64,000 bases of DNA, from positions 550,951-614,950 of the forward strand of contig SJOL01008583.1 of the NCBI GenBank assembly GCA_004794785.1, written 5' to 3'. Made by a program: the position numbers and the translations under genes. The DNA is from Opisthorchis felineus. Taxonomy: Eukaryota; Platyhelminthes; Trematoda; Opisthorchiida; Opisthorchiidae. Shown here piece by piece: positions 36,160 to 47,958 of the stretch. Each line of letters starts with the position of its first letter. Positions within the stretch are counted from its first letter, which is position 1. The notes below the pieces were generated by a model that was given only the letters and a program-made list of their open reading frames with translations, was not told where the DNA came from and did not search any database.

Positions 36160-39146
36160 AAAACAGCTCCTCGCTTTTTCCATGGGGCTCGACAGACCTA
36201 ATTAAATAGATATCAGCTTTAGCCTCAGTTTCCCCAGACCTAGTAATTCCAGTTTATCCTCCATCAGAATACGCGTATATTTGGCATCCCTAATACACAC
36301 AGCTCGTCTCAACAACAGCTGCGGCAGTTGCACGGGTCATACAGTTTTCAAGTTCAACGGTATTGGTTTCATAAACCAAGTGTGTATAGGGATGCCACCT
36401 GGCCTTAAATAACAAAGTGCAGTCAAGCGGTTTGACCAAAATCTCCACACTAACCTAGGTTGCGACAGTCAACTGAAACATCTGGTGGGCCGCATTTGGT
36501 GCACTGCAAAGTCCGGCATTTAACAATATTGGTTTTATGTAACACTTGGCCAGCGGAACACCCCCAATACCATCGCATATGTGGTGAATGACCAAATATA
36601 CCTATGAATTTATATTCAAATCCCCTGGGAACATGCAATCCACCTTCATGTAGATACTAAATTTTTTATCGGACAGGTGCATTTTTCGGCGGATGGCGTG
36701 TGTTCGCCATTTTGTCTTCCTGTTTTTCCTGCGCTTCGTCAAGATTTTTTGCTTACGTTTTACCTTATGCCATGTAGGTCTTTTACAAACCGCTATCTAT
36801 GCTTGGCGCATAGGCTAGTCGAAGCAGGCACAGAAAAAGCACGGCTAAAATGTGTACCTCACTTGTCGTGAAAGACGGAGAAGAACCGGGACAAGCGCGT
36901 CTGAGCAGGTGGTGGAATGTTTAATCAGAAATTTCACGCAACATTCACTTCAAGGGTTCATTAAAGCATGTAACGTCCGTTGCATCAAGTCGTTCTCATA
37001 GCTTGAATTTGAGACTGCGTCTCTAGAGTAGGGCTTTTTGGAATAAGCCTTGGCAAGGTCGGACTTCTCAGTTCATTTTCATTCTCTTAATTTCTTTTTT
37101 TCTGCCTGGGTCCAAATGGGACTGTTCGGTAAAACCCCGCGCAGAGTTGGGGAAACCTAGTCAACAGCAAAACGTGCAAAATACGACATCAAAAACAGTT
37201 CATTGTGTGTGAAGACATAGCCCCAGGTGATCCATCATACAATAACTGGTGAACAAGTACCCCCTTGTACAGGTGAGCAATGGGCAAAGTTTGATTTCTG
37301 CACGAACAGGTGGCGTTCTGATTCTCAGTCAGTAACAGAATCAAACGTAGCGGACAATTTGTTGCACGTTCAACTGTATGCTATATTAGGACAGTTGACA
37401 CTGCATTTTACCTATTATGCAGGCATAAAAAACCAACGATAGATGCATTGCGAACTGGGCATAGAGCAACAAACCACGTGATAAAAACACACAACTGGTT
37501 GCAGCCAATGTCATCATCTGGTAAGATGATGATGGTAAGTTTCCCTTCGACCTAAGCCACTGACTGCTGTTGGCTATAGCCTCTATACCGGGCTAAGCCT
37601 CAAAACGGCAAAATAATCCAATTATAGCACTTCAGTTTCTTAACTTACTTTAGTGAATATACATTCCTGAAACATTTACACTGCTTTCCACGCACCTCGT
37701 CCGATCGCGTCTGCATCGATTTCATTGACTTAAGGGCAATGAAACATGGCAGTTGGGATGTTGTCCATCCACTGTACACCAATAACTTACAGTAATACCC
37801 AAATAGAAATTGAAGAACATTTCTTACACTAGGCGTTTGGAAAATATGGAAGATATTAAGTGCGGATTGTACGTTCAAGTCCAAGCAAATTCAAACTTTC
37901 ATATAATGTGCTACGAATGACAGCCTCACGGAATTGACAACTGGTTTAAGTTAAAAACGGGGACAAAACTGGGGGAATGGAAGTTTTTGGGAACGGGACA
38001 TTAAGGGAATTGTTCCTTTTAATCAACTGAGTGAGTGGGCGAAATAGACATCTGTTTCCGACGAGCAGGACGGTCATTACTTTGGCCCAAACCTCACACC
38101 TCTGACGCCACACAAATTTCGTCTAAAGATAAGAAGCATGGGTTTGATTAAGCAGGGCTCGGAATTCCGAACTCCATCGATCAAACAACACAGCCATATG
38201 ATGACGCATTGAAGGCGGCAGCCAGCTAACATAGAGAGTAACGCGCTAAGGAAGATGACTGTTTTTATCCACTGTCAAATGTAACATGTTTCTCGCTATT
38301 AAATGCTATTCACCAGACAAGAATGTGGCAAGTACCGTACTTTATTCTCTCAGTTTTTGCCCTCGATCAGCCGAAACTGCCCACCCCAAATAACGCATAA
38401 AAATCATCAGCTTGATGTGCAGATGTACAGCGGAATATTCCCCCTTAGTTTTGCCTCAGTTACAGACTAAGGCACACAAATTCGTTTTTTAGAACCAGTC
38501 ACGTTCGATGCTGAGAAAAATGGACCCCTCAAGGCCGACCTGTCTATTTAATTATTCCAGACCGGTAAGCGCATTGAAAAGCTGTTTTGAAAATAGAATT
38601 ACGATCCTTTCTGTTTGTTTCTGATGAAACTGAGTACAGCAGAGTCCACACAACTAGGAGTTCTATATCAGAAAAGTAAATTCAACTTATCCTCATTTTT
38701 CCTAACAAAACTAGAATGTCTGCATTTAGATTGATCACCGTTGCAGGCACACTGTTCCTGTCTAAAACAGACGTCCTCAAAAGTGTTCACCACAGCTTAA
38801 TGATGTAATATCTGTCCGACGGATGTGAAGTTCAACATTAAGTAAGGCTAGTGAAGAATTGTTGCGTTACTTTATTCGTTCGGGGCTAAAATATCTACTA
38901 CTAAGTTACACGAGGGCACATTGTCTGTCGCCATCTGCTTGCATCACAACTATGTTGGTGACTCCCGCAGCTGTGAGTGTGCCGATTCGTTGTTGATGTC
39001 CCAGGTTGGAGGCTGCGATGAACCGCCAAATTAGATTGAACACAATGACAATTCGGTCCCCGGAAGTTTGTTATATCAAATGTCTTAAAACTTCCAGATA
39101 TTTCTCCGAGAGACGAGACCTCCTCATACTTCGTGACTAACCTGTT
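36160..39146. other. Gene-free stretch
   Basis: No gene recognised. Short frames at 36450-36638 (-), 36677-36871 (+), 37227-37442 (+) and 37645-37884 (-) have no motif. An acceptor-like TTTTTTATCGGACAG precedes the 36677 frame but nothing else supports it. Confidence 0.4.
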
Positions 39147-39443
39147 TCATCGGGCTAAGAGCCGATGGGCACCTCCGTAGAATGGGTAGTGCCCCATAGG
39201 TTTGCCGTAAGCCGCTTGCGTATCCATTTGAACACTTCTAATTCGGTCTAGGCCCGAGGGTGTAATATAGGGAGGTGGACAGTGTTGGAGGGTCCTAAAA
39301 CCATCTGCATATTCGGTTGGTAGCTCATATGTGTTATTTCGAGTGGATTTAACCAAACACTTGTACCCAGTGATACCGAATCCAGAATGCGTCCGCTTGA
39401 CGTGCTGTAGCCGCCCATGATCTGTTCCCTCGTTGATGATCAC
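39147..39443 (-). CDS. Unknown 98-residue open frame
   Basis: The product is rich in Tyr, Pro, Gly and Arg (GFGITGYKCLVKSTRNNTYE in the middle, YGKPMGHYPFYGGAH near the end). It looks more like a folded protein or structural ORF1 than random AT-rich translation. CAG|GTTAGT, a good donor, lies 5-6 bases after the stop on the same strand, in another phase. I recognise no family. It could be an exon or part of a repeat. Confidence 0.2.
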   Translation of the reverse strand: MIINEGTDHGRLQHVKRTHSGFGITGYKCLVKSTRNNTYELPTEYADGFRTLQHCPPPYITPSGLDRIRSVQMDTQAAYGKPMGHYPFYGGAHRLLAR

Positions 39444-39983
39444 CGAAGGTCACAACAGCGGGCTTAGCACACCGAAGTGCTGAGTGTGATATGATATTCT
39501 GGCCGGTTTCGGTCCTTACGGCAATGGCCACAAAACGTCACTTCTAGCACCTTCATGGCTTAGCTAACATAAATCTGGTAAAATTACTTTCTGCAATGGT
39601 GATCAACCAACCCAACGCAACAAGTACAAAGCCAGCCGAGGCCGTTGCAGGTCTAGGTTGTTTGATCTCCATGCCCCGGGAGTCCGATGGTACTTTCGGG
39701 TGTTGCATGTTTCAGCTCTCTAGCTTGAAGTTGGCGGTTGCCGAAATGACTAACTACGACTTCTATTGTTTTTTTTCATGCAGAGCTGTTTTGTGCTTAC
39801 ACTCCACACCTGACAAGACCAGATTTTTCCGACAAAACACCTAAAATTGAAAAGACGTCAGTCAAGCCGATTCCATAATTGTATGCTAACAACGTCGTTC
39901 ACAAATCCGCATCTACAGGAGTTGTTAGATAGAGACTGAAGAGTTTGTTCTAAGCCAGTAAGGGGTTTCAAAATCAGTCACAG
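39444..39983. other. No recognised gene; one strong isolated splice acceptor
   Basis: TTCTATTGTTTTTTTTCATG followed by CAG (AG at 39782-39783, plus strand) is a textbook acceptor. The exon that would follow is open for about 30 codons in one phase (starting LFCAYTPHLTRPDFSDKTPK). I cannot assign it. Confidence 0.2.
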
Positions 39984-40259
39984 TCAATCCATTATTTCCA
40001 ACACTAGTTTTAGTTCACTCATAAGGGCTTCAGACAGAGTTGACAAATTTCTCAGGGCAACCGTATTTCGAAAAAAAAATACATTCAATAAAATCTCTCT
40101 GGTGATGGAGCTGGAGTCCTTCGTGGAGTCTATGAAGAAAGCATAGCAACGGCTAGCGATGTTGGCGGGAGTTTTTGAGAAAATATAGCCTAGAATATAT
40201 GCTTCGATCACTCTAATTGTTGGACGACTGAGTAGCACTCTTTTCAGGAAATTGTCCAC
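39984..40259 (-). mobile_element. Possible hAT-like transposase fragment
   Basis: The 91-residue minus frame contains LSRPTIRVIEAYILGYIFSK, then ANIASRCYAFFIDSTKDSSS. This follows the pattern of hAT-type transposases of the ZMYM/EPM2-like group (LSxxTQNExIxxxxxxIxxxIxxxIxxAxYFxxIxDSTxDxS), including the aspartate of the DST-x-D motif. The remaining C-terminal part is helical-looking but not recognised. It could instead be an unrelated host exon. No terminal inverted repeats were found. Confidence 0.3.
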
Positions 40260-40746
40260 GATAGCGAACCCACGCCTGTCTAATTGTCAGACCAAGTCTT
40301 GGTTGCTTCTGTCAGCTTGACTCCTCTAAGTAGCCTGCTATTCCACAGTTCAGGGTTCACATGCCGTATCTCCTCGAAAGTCTAAATTAAGGTTCATGAA
40401 CAGTTTCATCTCTCGTTAAGGTAGCTTATCTGACACAGTCCATCTGACGCACTTCGGTAGATTCGGTAATTTGATGGAATTCTTTTGCATTTATACATTA
40501 CTTATGCTAGTGAAGTCTGATTCATTCTCTTGTCAGATATTTAGAGAGGCCAGTTTGACGTTCATCCTTTCGGGAGAGGCGAACTCTCTGGTTTGCCCGC
40601 TTCTGTTAATTACGACACTTGTTTATGATGTGGTTGAGTTGCCGGGTTGTTTGATTTCGTTCATCCTTTGGCTGCTAATTCTCAACCGCGTTGTTTGGGT
40701 GGGCCAGAAATTCGGCAAGCGCTCTTTTATTTATGTCTACCAGCTA
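40260..40746. other. No independent gene
   Basis: The 115-codon plus-strand frame at 40471-40818 is hydrophobic and runs antisense to the end of the LINE relic below, so I treat it as a shadow. The minus strand may still carry diverged LINE sequence. Confidence 0.3.
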
Positions 40747-41740
40747 TTATGTGGGCTGTCGGAGAATTTCGAGTGCATCCCTGTCTGGCTGACTGACATC
40801 AGTATCAACTGCTGTTAATCTTTTGCTCCACGCTTCTTCCAGCGGGATAGGCGGCTTGAAGGCTCCATGTGCAGAGGCCGACTGATGCTGGCACGTCAAA
40901 CTGATTTCCATTTCTTTGATATGAATTGTTTCCTTATTCATGTTCCCACTGACGCAACTGAAGCAAAGTGACCTACAAAGCTGGTTTTCAATGTTTATTA
41001 GGACAACTGGGTGGTCTGTTCTAGGCGTCACTCTCGTGATCCACAGCTCTCGAAAATCTCGCTGACGAACAATAACGTAATCAATTAAATGGGAGTGGCC
41101 GTTGCGGAGTGTACATTTGAGAATGTGCTGCTTTTGCAGGCAAAATCTTGAGTTGGGGATAACAAGCACGTGGATAGCGGAAAGTGTGAGAGGTCGGTCA
41201 ATGTTTTCATTTACAGTCTGGATGGCACCAGCATGGCCACAGAAAATGAGATCGACCGACACGTGTACTGAAGCATCCCAAAATCTTACTAATTTTTTGG
41301 ATTAGTCAAAGGGTAGTTTCAGCGTCGGTGTACAATTTGTCACTTTGAGTTGAGTGAGCTGAGTTTAGCTTTCGAGTGCACATTAGTGCAGCCAGTCAAC
41401 CTCGGGCATACTGAAGAAAAATGTGAACTGATGCCACAGAATGCTCAACTGAGCCTTTTCTGAGGGAGAACGAAGAGGACCAATGAGAACTACGATGACG
41501 TTGTTCGGACAATCAATCAAGTAAAAGGTTCATTCGGAACAAGATTTCTAAGAGCTTTGTTGTACGCCAGCCTCTTTCCCCCCGAGACACGATATCAATT
41601 CCATATACCTCCATTTTCACCATAGCAAAGGTGATGCTCCTTTCACTACGGCCACCTGGTAATCAGCCTGATCGAGTAGAGCTTGGACGTTCTTCAGTCA
41701 CATGGTTTGTGATCTCCCGAAGAAACACGATCGTTTCTGA
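40747..41740 (-). mobile_element. Decayed non-LTR retrotransposon endonuclease (CFDP2-like)
   Basis: In minus-strand order, near 41690, NVQALLDQADYQVAVVKGAS resembles the WNVRxLLDQAD start of this endonuclease group. Near 41250-41290, KILGCFSTRVGRSHFLWP matches the IxLGDFNARVGxDxxxW strand, with catalytic D replaced by C. After a frame change, TLRNGHSHLIDYVIVRQRDF and RVTPRTDHPVVL (about 41000-41115) match the WRHPRSxHWHLIDYVIVRxRD ... ADCWTDHRLV end, with the catalytic DH kept. The last 171-codon frame runs on past the domain (IPLEEAWSKRL). Stops, a frameshift and the lost active-site residue show it is dead. It is distinct from the CR1-like relics elsewhere. Confidence 0.6.
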
Positions 41741-42475
41741 CTTGCCTGAAAGTGAAAGGAATTAGTTTAACCTCTTTCCATGTTGCCCAGTATGGAGAAC
41801 TCTGGCTTCAAGAGGCCGTGCTTCAGACCAGCCATACACAGGCTCGAATTTTTGCTAGCGGCATTAGTACATTTTGGACCGTATATGTTTACCCTGGACT
41901 CGATCAAGGTCAGCCAACGCGAGGTCAAAACTTGGAAATGCATTTTATCGGATCATCCCTCTCTTGAGTAGAAAAACAGTGGCATGCGTGTACATAATAG
42001 TAGATATAGCTGTTTCAACTGAGAGTCACGTCTGAAGTACCGATGATCACTGTGTGGCATTAGAACGACCACTGTCTCAGCATCTGTCCAAACGACCCAG
42101 TGTGTGCAGCACTCCAACCAGCGTACATACCGTGTCAGTGGTCACAGTCGAATGATGACAAAGAGATATTTGCCACGAGATTCTCGGAGAGAATTTGGTT
42201 GACAACATGCTGAGGTATGTAATCGGATGAGCTAACATAAGTAGGCATAAGCTCAAGTGTGTCATTAGATCACAATGGAAATATATAGGTGCTGAGTTTC
42301 TCGTGATTTGCTCTTACATGCATCACCAGCTTGATACATCCTGGCTAGCTCAGTCTCTTTGGTTCGGACCGGGAAATATGCATACTCCATGCTTGAACAT
42401 GGTCCAACTTATTCACAACCTCATTAGGGAGCACAACAAAGATAGCTGACTTAGACGAGATAGATGAAAACCTAA
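41741..42475. other. Gene-free stretch
   Basis: Overlapping frames at 41752-41971 (+) and 42077-42265 (-) show no motif. No repeat recognised. Confidence 0.35.
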
Positions 42476-42820
42476 AGCGACAAGACCAACAGCCATGTTT
42501 CCCATACCAAAGAGCATAGAGTAAAGCGACTCTTAAATCCTAGATGTGTAGATTTCCGTTACAAAGATGGACAAAGTGCTGATTGGCATTCAGTCTTAGC
42601 GATTCTTGGAAGTTATGACTTTCACCAATCCCATGGGTCCCATAACAAAGCGAAGTTTAACAGCCTAAGGATTACCACTAACGCGGCTTTCTCCTATGCC
42701 AAAAAGCATGGATTAATCGATCATCCTTCTCAGGATTTGGCGGCTTTTGGTACATCAAGAGTGAAACGGTTTTCTCGTATATTTATATTTTCTCTCTGTC
42801 CTCAAAATGTTTCTGAATGA
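42476..42820 (+). CDS. Unrecognised stop-free frame without an ATG
   Basis: The frame is open for 114 codons and lacks a methionine, so it would need to be an internal exon or a transposon fragment. It reads HRVKRLLNPRCVDFRYKDGQ, then SADWHSVLAILGSYDFHQSH, then a basic stretch and AFSYAKKHGLIDHPSQD. The mix of charged, aromatic and small residues is protein-like. No family is recognised and I see no clear acceptor at its start. Confidence 0.18.
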   Translation, partial: SDKTNSHVSHTKEHRVKRLLNPRCVDFRYKDGQSADWHSVLAILGSYDFHQSHGSHNKAKFNSLRITTNAAFSYAKKHGLIDHPSQDLAAFGTSRVKRFSRIFIFSLCPQNVSE

Positions 42821-43284
42821 AACGATTCTATGTCACAAAAACAAAAACTCATGCCAATGCATAAGATTAGCCGCCTCCAGAATGACACTGATAGTACTGT
42901 GATGACAATCCATTGAGGGGTCTGCAAGGCAGTTGGGATTTTCTAATTTTTACCTGTTAACCATAACTAGTTTCCAGATATCATGCGGTAGGTGGACCTA
43001 CACTACGGACTCTGCAAGGGAAACGGTTGTAGACATTTATGGATCTCTTGTTCCTGATCTGCAGAATACCTGGACGTGTAAAACTGTCTAATATATGGCC
43101 CATTTTTCTGATTTTAAGTGCGATTTGACACGGAAGCTACGTATGTTCTCCGTACACAGAATTTTTCTAGAAAGTTTTGGACTCACAACTGAGATGCTTG
43201 AACACCGCTGTCAAGCTGATCGCTAAAAATGTCTTCTTTACGTCCAAATTATAAACGTATTTTTTGTTCAGCTTCACGGAACAC
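42821..43284. other. Gene-free stretch
   Basis: I see no gene and no recognisable repeat here. Confidence 0.4.
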
Positions 43285-43488
43285 TTAGGTGACCAGCGGT
43301 TCACCTAAATTTCCATACTGCCTTGTAATAGCAGTGTAGCTGAGGTCCGAATGATATGTGGGCCGATAAACAGTTGTGTGAAAATCGGACGCCTGCGAAT
43401 AGTAGACTCGGTCGATTTTAGCATAGAATAAGGTGGTGGCAAGTGCCAAAACAACAAAACATCCGATTTGGGACCAAAGGAAACACAT
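43285..43488 (-). CDS. Small signal-anchor or secreted open frame, tyrosine-rich
   Basis: The 67-residue minus-strand product starts MCFLWSQIGCFVVLALATTL. This is a hydrophobic segment that would act as a signal peptide or anchor. A short mature part with eight Tyr follows (AKIDRVYYSQASDFHTTVYR, then PTYHSDLSYTAITRQYG). Secreted small proteins of this kind are common in flatworms. No family is recognised, and the frame may be a first exon, since TTTAG|GTGAAC near its end could be a donor. It could equally be a chance frame. Confidence 0.22.
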   Translation of the reverse strand: MCFLWSQIGCFVVLALATTLFYAKIDRVYYSQASDFHTTVYRPTYHSDLSYTAITRQYGNLGEPLVT

Positions 43489-43987
43489 CGGTCGAAATTT
43501 AAGGGGCTTAATGCTAGAAGCCTCACAAAGTATAGAATAGCAATGAATACTTGTACTAAAACGAGTTTACAATTAAAGGCTAACTAAAGCGACGATTCTT
43601 TTACGTGTTTTATGCACGGTTGCTAGGTTCTCCTCACGTCTTATCCAGATGACCGGGGCAGTCTAATTCCTGATCACACAATGTGGCAATTACCCATATG
43701 TCTAGAAAGACAGATCTTTTGAAATCAGTTGTGAACTACTAGATTGTCTTCTTGCAAACTCTCGGCTTCTCCGCATTTATCATAAAAATTGCCTGATAGT
43801 GAAAAATGCAGTACCGCATTGACAAGAGGTTTGAGCCAGGTCAAGATAAGCTTTGCTTAATACGTCGTACTCAATAAATCAGCAACATGAACGATAATAC
43901 ACCGATTTCGTCAGCACAGCGTCCATGTCAGTGTTGAGGACATGCAAAATCATATCTTTTCTGAAATAAATTTGCGACGAAATATCT
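43489..43987. other. Gene-free stretch
   Basis: I see no gene and no recognisable repeat here. Confidence 0.4.
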
Positions 43988-44050
43988 CGCCCTAGGATTC
44001 GAAAAATGCCCGCTCTAACCAACTGTCGAATTATGCTACTGGACTCATAT
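43988..44050 (-). repeat. tRNA-derived SINE-like head
   Basis: On the minus strand, ACAGTTGGTTAGAGCGGGC resembles a tRNA D-arm and box A (usually AGTTGGTTAGAGC). TTTCGAATCCTAGGGCG some 20 bases later is a good box B with T-arm (GGTTCGAATCC). The arms do not fold into a complete tRNA and the anticodon region is too short, so this is a SINE head or tRNA relic rather than a working gene. Confidence 0.45.
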
Positions 44051-45885
44051 TGCTTAGGCCTTTTGATACGGTATGAATGATGGTAGTGTCTGCGCTCTTC
44101 GGTATGCTAGCCGATGGCTTGACCTCTTCAGAATCAACACGAATTCGGCTCGAACCTTTCAGTAGATTGATCTACCATAGAGATCTTGGAAGGCTTCCGG
44201 TACCAACGGCATGCTGCTATACTTGAAGGTTGGAGTGTGTCATTACGCTGAAACGTAAAGAAATTGGCGTGTGACGCAGATACCACGATAATAGACAGGT
44301 AAATTTTTTCGGTGCCCATTGTTTTGCCATCTCGTTTAAGCTGATGGCTTGCAAAAGGCCTCTGCACGTCAGCACACCGATCTTACTTCCTCAGGTTTAT
44401 ATCGGCTGCAAGGGTTCGTGCGCACCACCAGGTTCGGGCCCGAGTAACCGGTCTGTGCACAGGCGCCTAGTGGTTTGATATCGACTTGTTAGCTAGCATT
44501 CATGTATGTATGTATTGTTAGTATCCTGCAGCTGACGCCATCACTTCAAAAGCTGAGTTCCTGAATACAAGACGAATCGCTGCAACGGATCACATACAGG
44601 TTATGGTTGATGTGGTTACAAATTGCCGGTGTGACCGCTTTAGGATCAAGATTTTCTTTAGTACTGTCGGGTAAATTTGTTTGACTGATTTCCTCATCGA
44701 TTATGCAGTTCACCTCAAAGATTCAGAAATGAGAGTTTAAGAAGTCGGTTCTCCGTGTTCCAACAAAATGAAGGAAATCGTTATCTCTGGTTCGTCCGGT
44801 TATGGTCCAGCAAAAGTCAGGAATAAATTGATTGCAAGACTGTAGTATGGCTTGCTTTGATTTGTTATCCTAGGTGAAATACGTAAAGTCACGTGAACTG
44901 ATGATGTACTGTGTAAATTAAATTTATCGTGCGCAAATCTCCTGCAAACACTGTGAAGTAAGAATGACAGCACGGTAGTGGAATTGGTAACGTCAAATTC
45001 TTTCAAAATACTCCTATGCACACTGCTTCAAATATAATTTGTAACGAAGCTCCTTAGGTAGATTGGATCGCATCTTCTAGTGGAAATGTGTCTGCTGACA
45101 TACCAAACATAAATTCCTTCAGAAGCAGTTTTTTGCAAGCTGAATCACCCGGCAGAACGACAGCTGAAAAGTAGATAACAAATCAAGATATATGCCAGCA
45201 TGATTTTTGCCTTTTTGTCCCTTAGCTACGACTGTACACAAAGTGGAAAGGAGTAGACGAACCAAAAAGCGGTAGTGTGTGACCACCCGAAGCACTGGCC
45301 CGATGTGAGGTAGGCTACCCTAATTTAAAGCACCCCTAACAACTTAAGGGTTACCATCCACTAACTGATGCCACATCATCACTCACTCAAGCTTCCCCCA
45401 TTCTCTTCAGCCACAGGCTTCAACTTCCCCCGTTCTTGTGAATTCTTGCGCTGGGTTTGAGGTAGAACGAATCAGCCAGAGGCTGCGATGCCGATGTTAA
45501 TGATGGATGTGCATGTTTGCGCCTGTTTAAACAGGGGGAAACATGGTTGTCATGCAGCCTTCACTATCATATTTAGGAGAGCACCGTCAACCTTAAATGA
45601 TTCCTGTGTGGATCGTCATTTCCGGACTTGGATGTGCGTTTCGGTTTGGATTTTATATAGGGCTAAACATATTAAGACAGTCTGACAACCGAAGCGTTTT
45701 TTGTTATGAAAGTCGGATGAACCCAATAGATTACTGGTCAGCAGAGATGGGACTCGCAGGCGACCGTCTTAGTTGCTCTCGGTTAACGACAAAGTTCTTA
45801 TCCAGTCAAAGGAGTTAACTGGTTGCTATGTCATACATGAACTTCGGTAGAAATCATCCAGTTGTCAGCATTCGATGAGCGCCAG
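44051..45885. other. Gene-free stretch
   Basis: No gene recognised. Frames at 44134-44367 (-), 44800-45021 (-) and 45488-45818 (+) have no motif. TTCAGCCACAGGCTTC near 45409 recurs as TTCAGCCACAAGCTTC near 63835, suggesting a low-copy repeat. Confidence 0.35.
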
Positions 45886-46107
45886 TTAACTCACTACGGA
45901 AACAGTTTGGCGCCAACATCGTTGGACAGTGAAGGCTAAAACCACGTGACTATGAAACTGGTAGATGCCAAAGAGAAGCGTCGTATCTAAAACCCACAAC
46001 CAGCCGCGGGGCACTGATGCAAGCGTGCGTAATGTGGAAAACAACAAATTTTTAGCGATGCGGTATAATTTATGAATTTTCCTGGAGGCCTGTTCGTAAA
46101 TCTGCAC
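45886..46107 (-). mobile_element. Decayed LINE reverse transcriptase, motif B to C region
   Basis: The minus-strand frame contains SVPRGWLWVLDTTLLFGIYQ, a degraded SGVPQGSVLGPLLFxIYIND, then FHSHVVLAFTVQRCWRQ, which fits the xxLFADDxKLWR strand with both aspartates lost. Motif order and spacing (about 15 residues) are right for a CR1-type RT. It lies next to a SINE-like copy on the same strand. Confidence 0.4.
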
Positions 46108-46139
46108 GCTTTTGAATGAGCACTTTATATGTATGGACC

Positions 46140-46335
46140 TAATACATTTGTAATATTCCAGTTAGATTTCGTCCTGTAAGTGAAGCCAATTTGTGCTGAA
46201 AATACAAAACACTGCGCAGTTCTTTCACTCTTTTTGGGAATCACCATCATTGCGCACCCTAAGAAACCCCAAGGAGTCTTGAACCCACAACCGAGTAGAC
46301 TAGTAGTTTGAACACTGAACCATTCGGCCACGAGC
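46140..46335 (-). repeat. tRNA-derived SINE with box A and box B
   Basis: On the minus strand, CGTGGCCGAATGGTTCAGTG carries a consensus box A (TGGCCGAATGG, plus positions 46320-46330). GGGTTCAAGACTCC carries a good box B (46273-46284). Spacing of about 35 bases suits Pol III. The head resembles a serine- or leucine-type tRNA. A tRNA-unrelated body follows (GATTCCCAAAAAGAGTGAAA, then TGTATTTTCAGCAC), and the copy fades near 46140. It is not a functional tRNA. Confidence 0.6.
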
Positions 46336-47958
46336 GGCTGATTATCAGTAAACTTGAACTCAGATAGGATAAAGCGAAACTTCCTGGATTTTCATGAGAT
46401 GCGCAGTGCTGATGAGTAACAATATGGATGAAACTGCCGTACAATGTCTTTCGGCTCTTCAATATAAGTTGGCTTAACTTCCTGAACCAAATTTTTAATA
46501 AACCTTCCCGCACCTCCTTAAACTACCAACCCATATAACACGCTAATTATCAACTCTCAGCCCCTCCTTAGATTTTTCGCAGTCTTAGTTCTTACTCTTC
46601 TCTGACTGACTAAAAGTTTTGACAAAATCCTCAAATCATAAGGAACTTCCTTATTTCAGCTAAAGGACACAATCAAGAAATGCGCTGGTAACTTCACTCT
46701 GGTGACAAAACATGTAAATTTTATGGAAACTATGGAAACCACGAACAGACCTCTACGGTGTTTGTTATTTATAAAAGACATCATGCATTCTAGTGTTCGA
46801 TTTTCTATTCATCTTGTAAGGTGTGTTACGGACGAAGGGCTGGGCTGACTTTTAACTGAATCTCTTTTTAGTAACGTCTTAATTTGAGAGTGCGTGTGTA
46901 TAGGCATAAGGGTAAAGTCTGTTGAGTGTTCAGGCACGGGATAGGCTCGATGGAAATTCGGGGAGAAAGCCCTAAGCATGGGAAACCGATAGTGGGCCGT
47001 CCAGAGATTTCGTCAACCCAATGACCATTATTGAGACGCATTCCAATATCTGGAAGATCTTTCCAAATTCAGCGCAAGGTGGATATTAAGCAGCATGCCT
47101 AGCTCAAGTTTAATACAAGTGAATTAAAATGTAGTAGAGTTTACTTTCACGGCAAACGTAGTCTGCAAGTGGGCGTCTGTTGCTTCTGTCGTTGCCTCAT
47201 TTTTGGAGATCAACCCGGCTCGCCACTGTGCAGCGCACATCTTAGAATGACTGGTTTCAGCAATCAAAGCTCACAGATACTGCTAAGTAGCGAAAGCCTA
47301 CTTCCCAGCTGTGGGCAATGTACAACTATGTTTTCTTTCTGTAGTGAGCCCAAAGAAAGGATGACTGCGAAATACGTTCAGATAACCGGAGTAGCGGTGA
47401 CGTACTCGCTCCTATTGCTATGTTGGCATGAGTATAATAAAAAGTTTGATCAAAAGCATCATTCTGCTTATCAATTGAAAAACACGCACATCTGTTTGCT
47501 ATTGACTCACGCAAGCAACGCTCACTAAAATTCAAATATTACATGTTTTTTAGGAAAATTTGACATCCTCAAGCACCGCAGAACTACTGGTTATGCCTGC
47601 CAAATCGATACTTTGACGCTAAACTAAATACGTAGGTACGTAGTGCATACAATACGGTGATCACTGAAACCATAACCAGCGGGTCTTTAGATATTGTGGT
47701 CTGATGTTTTATGGAAAACATTTGCTGTAGGTTATCTTATTTTAACCATTCTGCTCGGATTTATCCTACCTACGAGCAAGAACTAGACTGATTGCAACAT
47801 ATTGACGGTTGAGTGTGCAGCTGACATTCTTGCGTTAATGCTCGGAAATTCTAGGAAACAAACCCACACTGAACTGGCACACCAGAACATCGAAATCATT
47901 GGGGCGTTAGCGGCTCAAAAGATGTGCGAGATGACTAGATTGGTTATGAATCGATTAA
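46336..47958. other. Gene-free stretch
   Basis: No gene recognised. The 119-codon frame at 47169-47528 (+) is Cys-rich at its start (CCFCRCL) but shows no zinc-binding spacing I recognise. Confidence 0.35.

Noticed and set aside
40471..40818. 115-codon hydrophobic plus-strand frame resembling a membrane protein
   Set aside because: It runs antisense to and past the end of the LINE endonuclease relic, and its hydrophobicity is explained by complementing charged codons.
44400..44460. GGTTCGGGCCCGAG as a box B candidate
   Set aside because: No D-arm or box A precedes it and the block is simply GC-rich.
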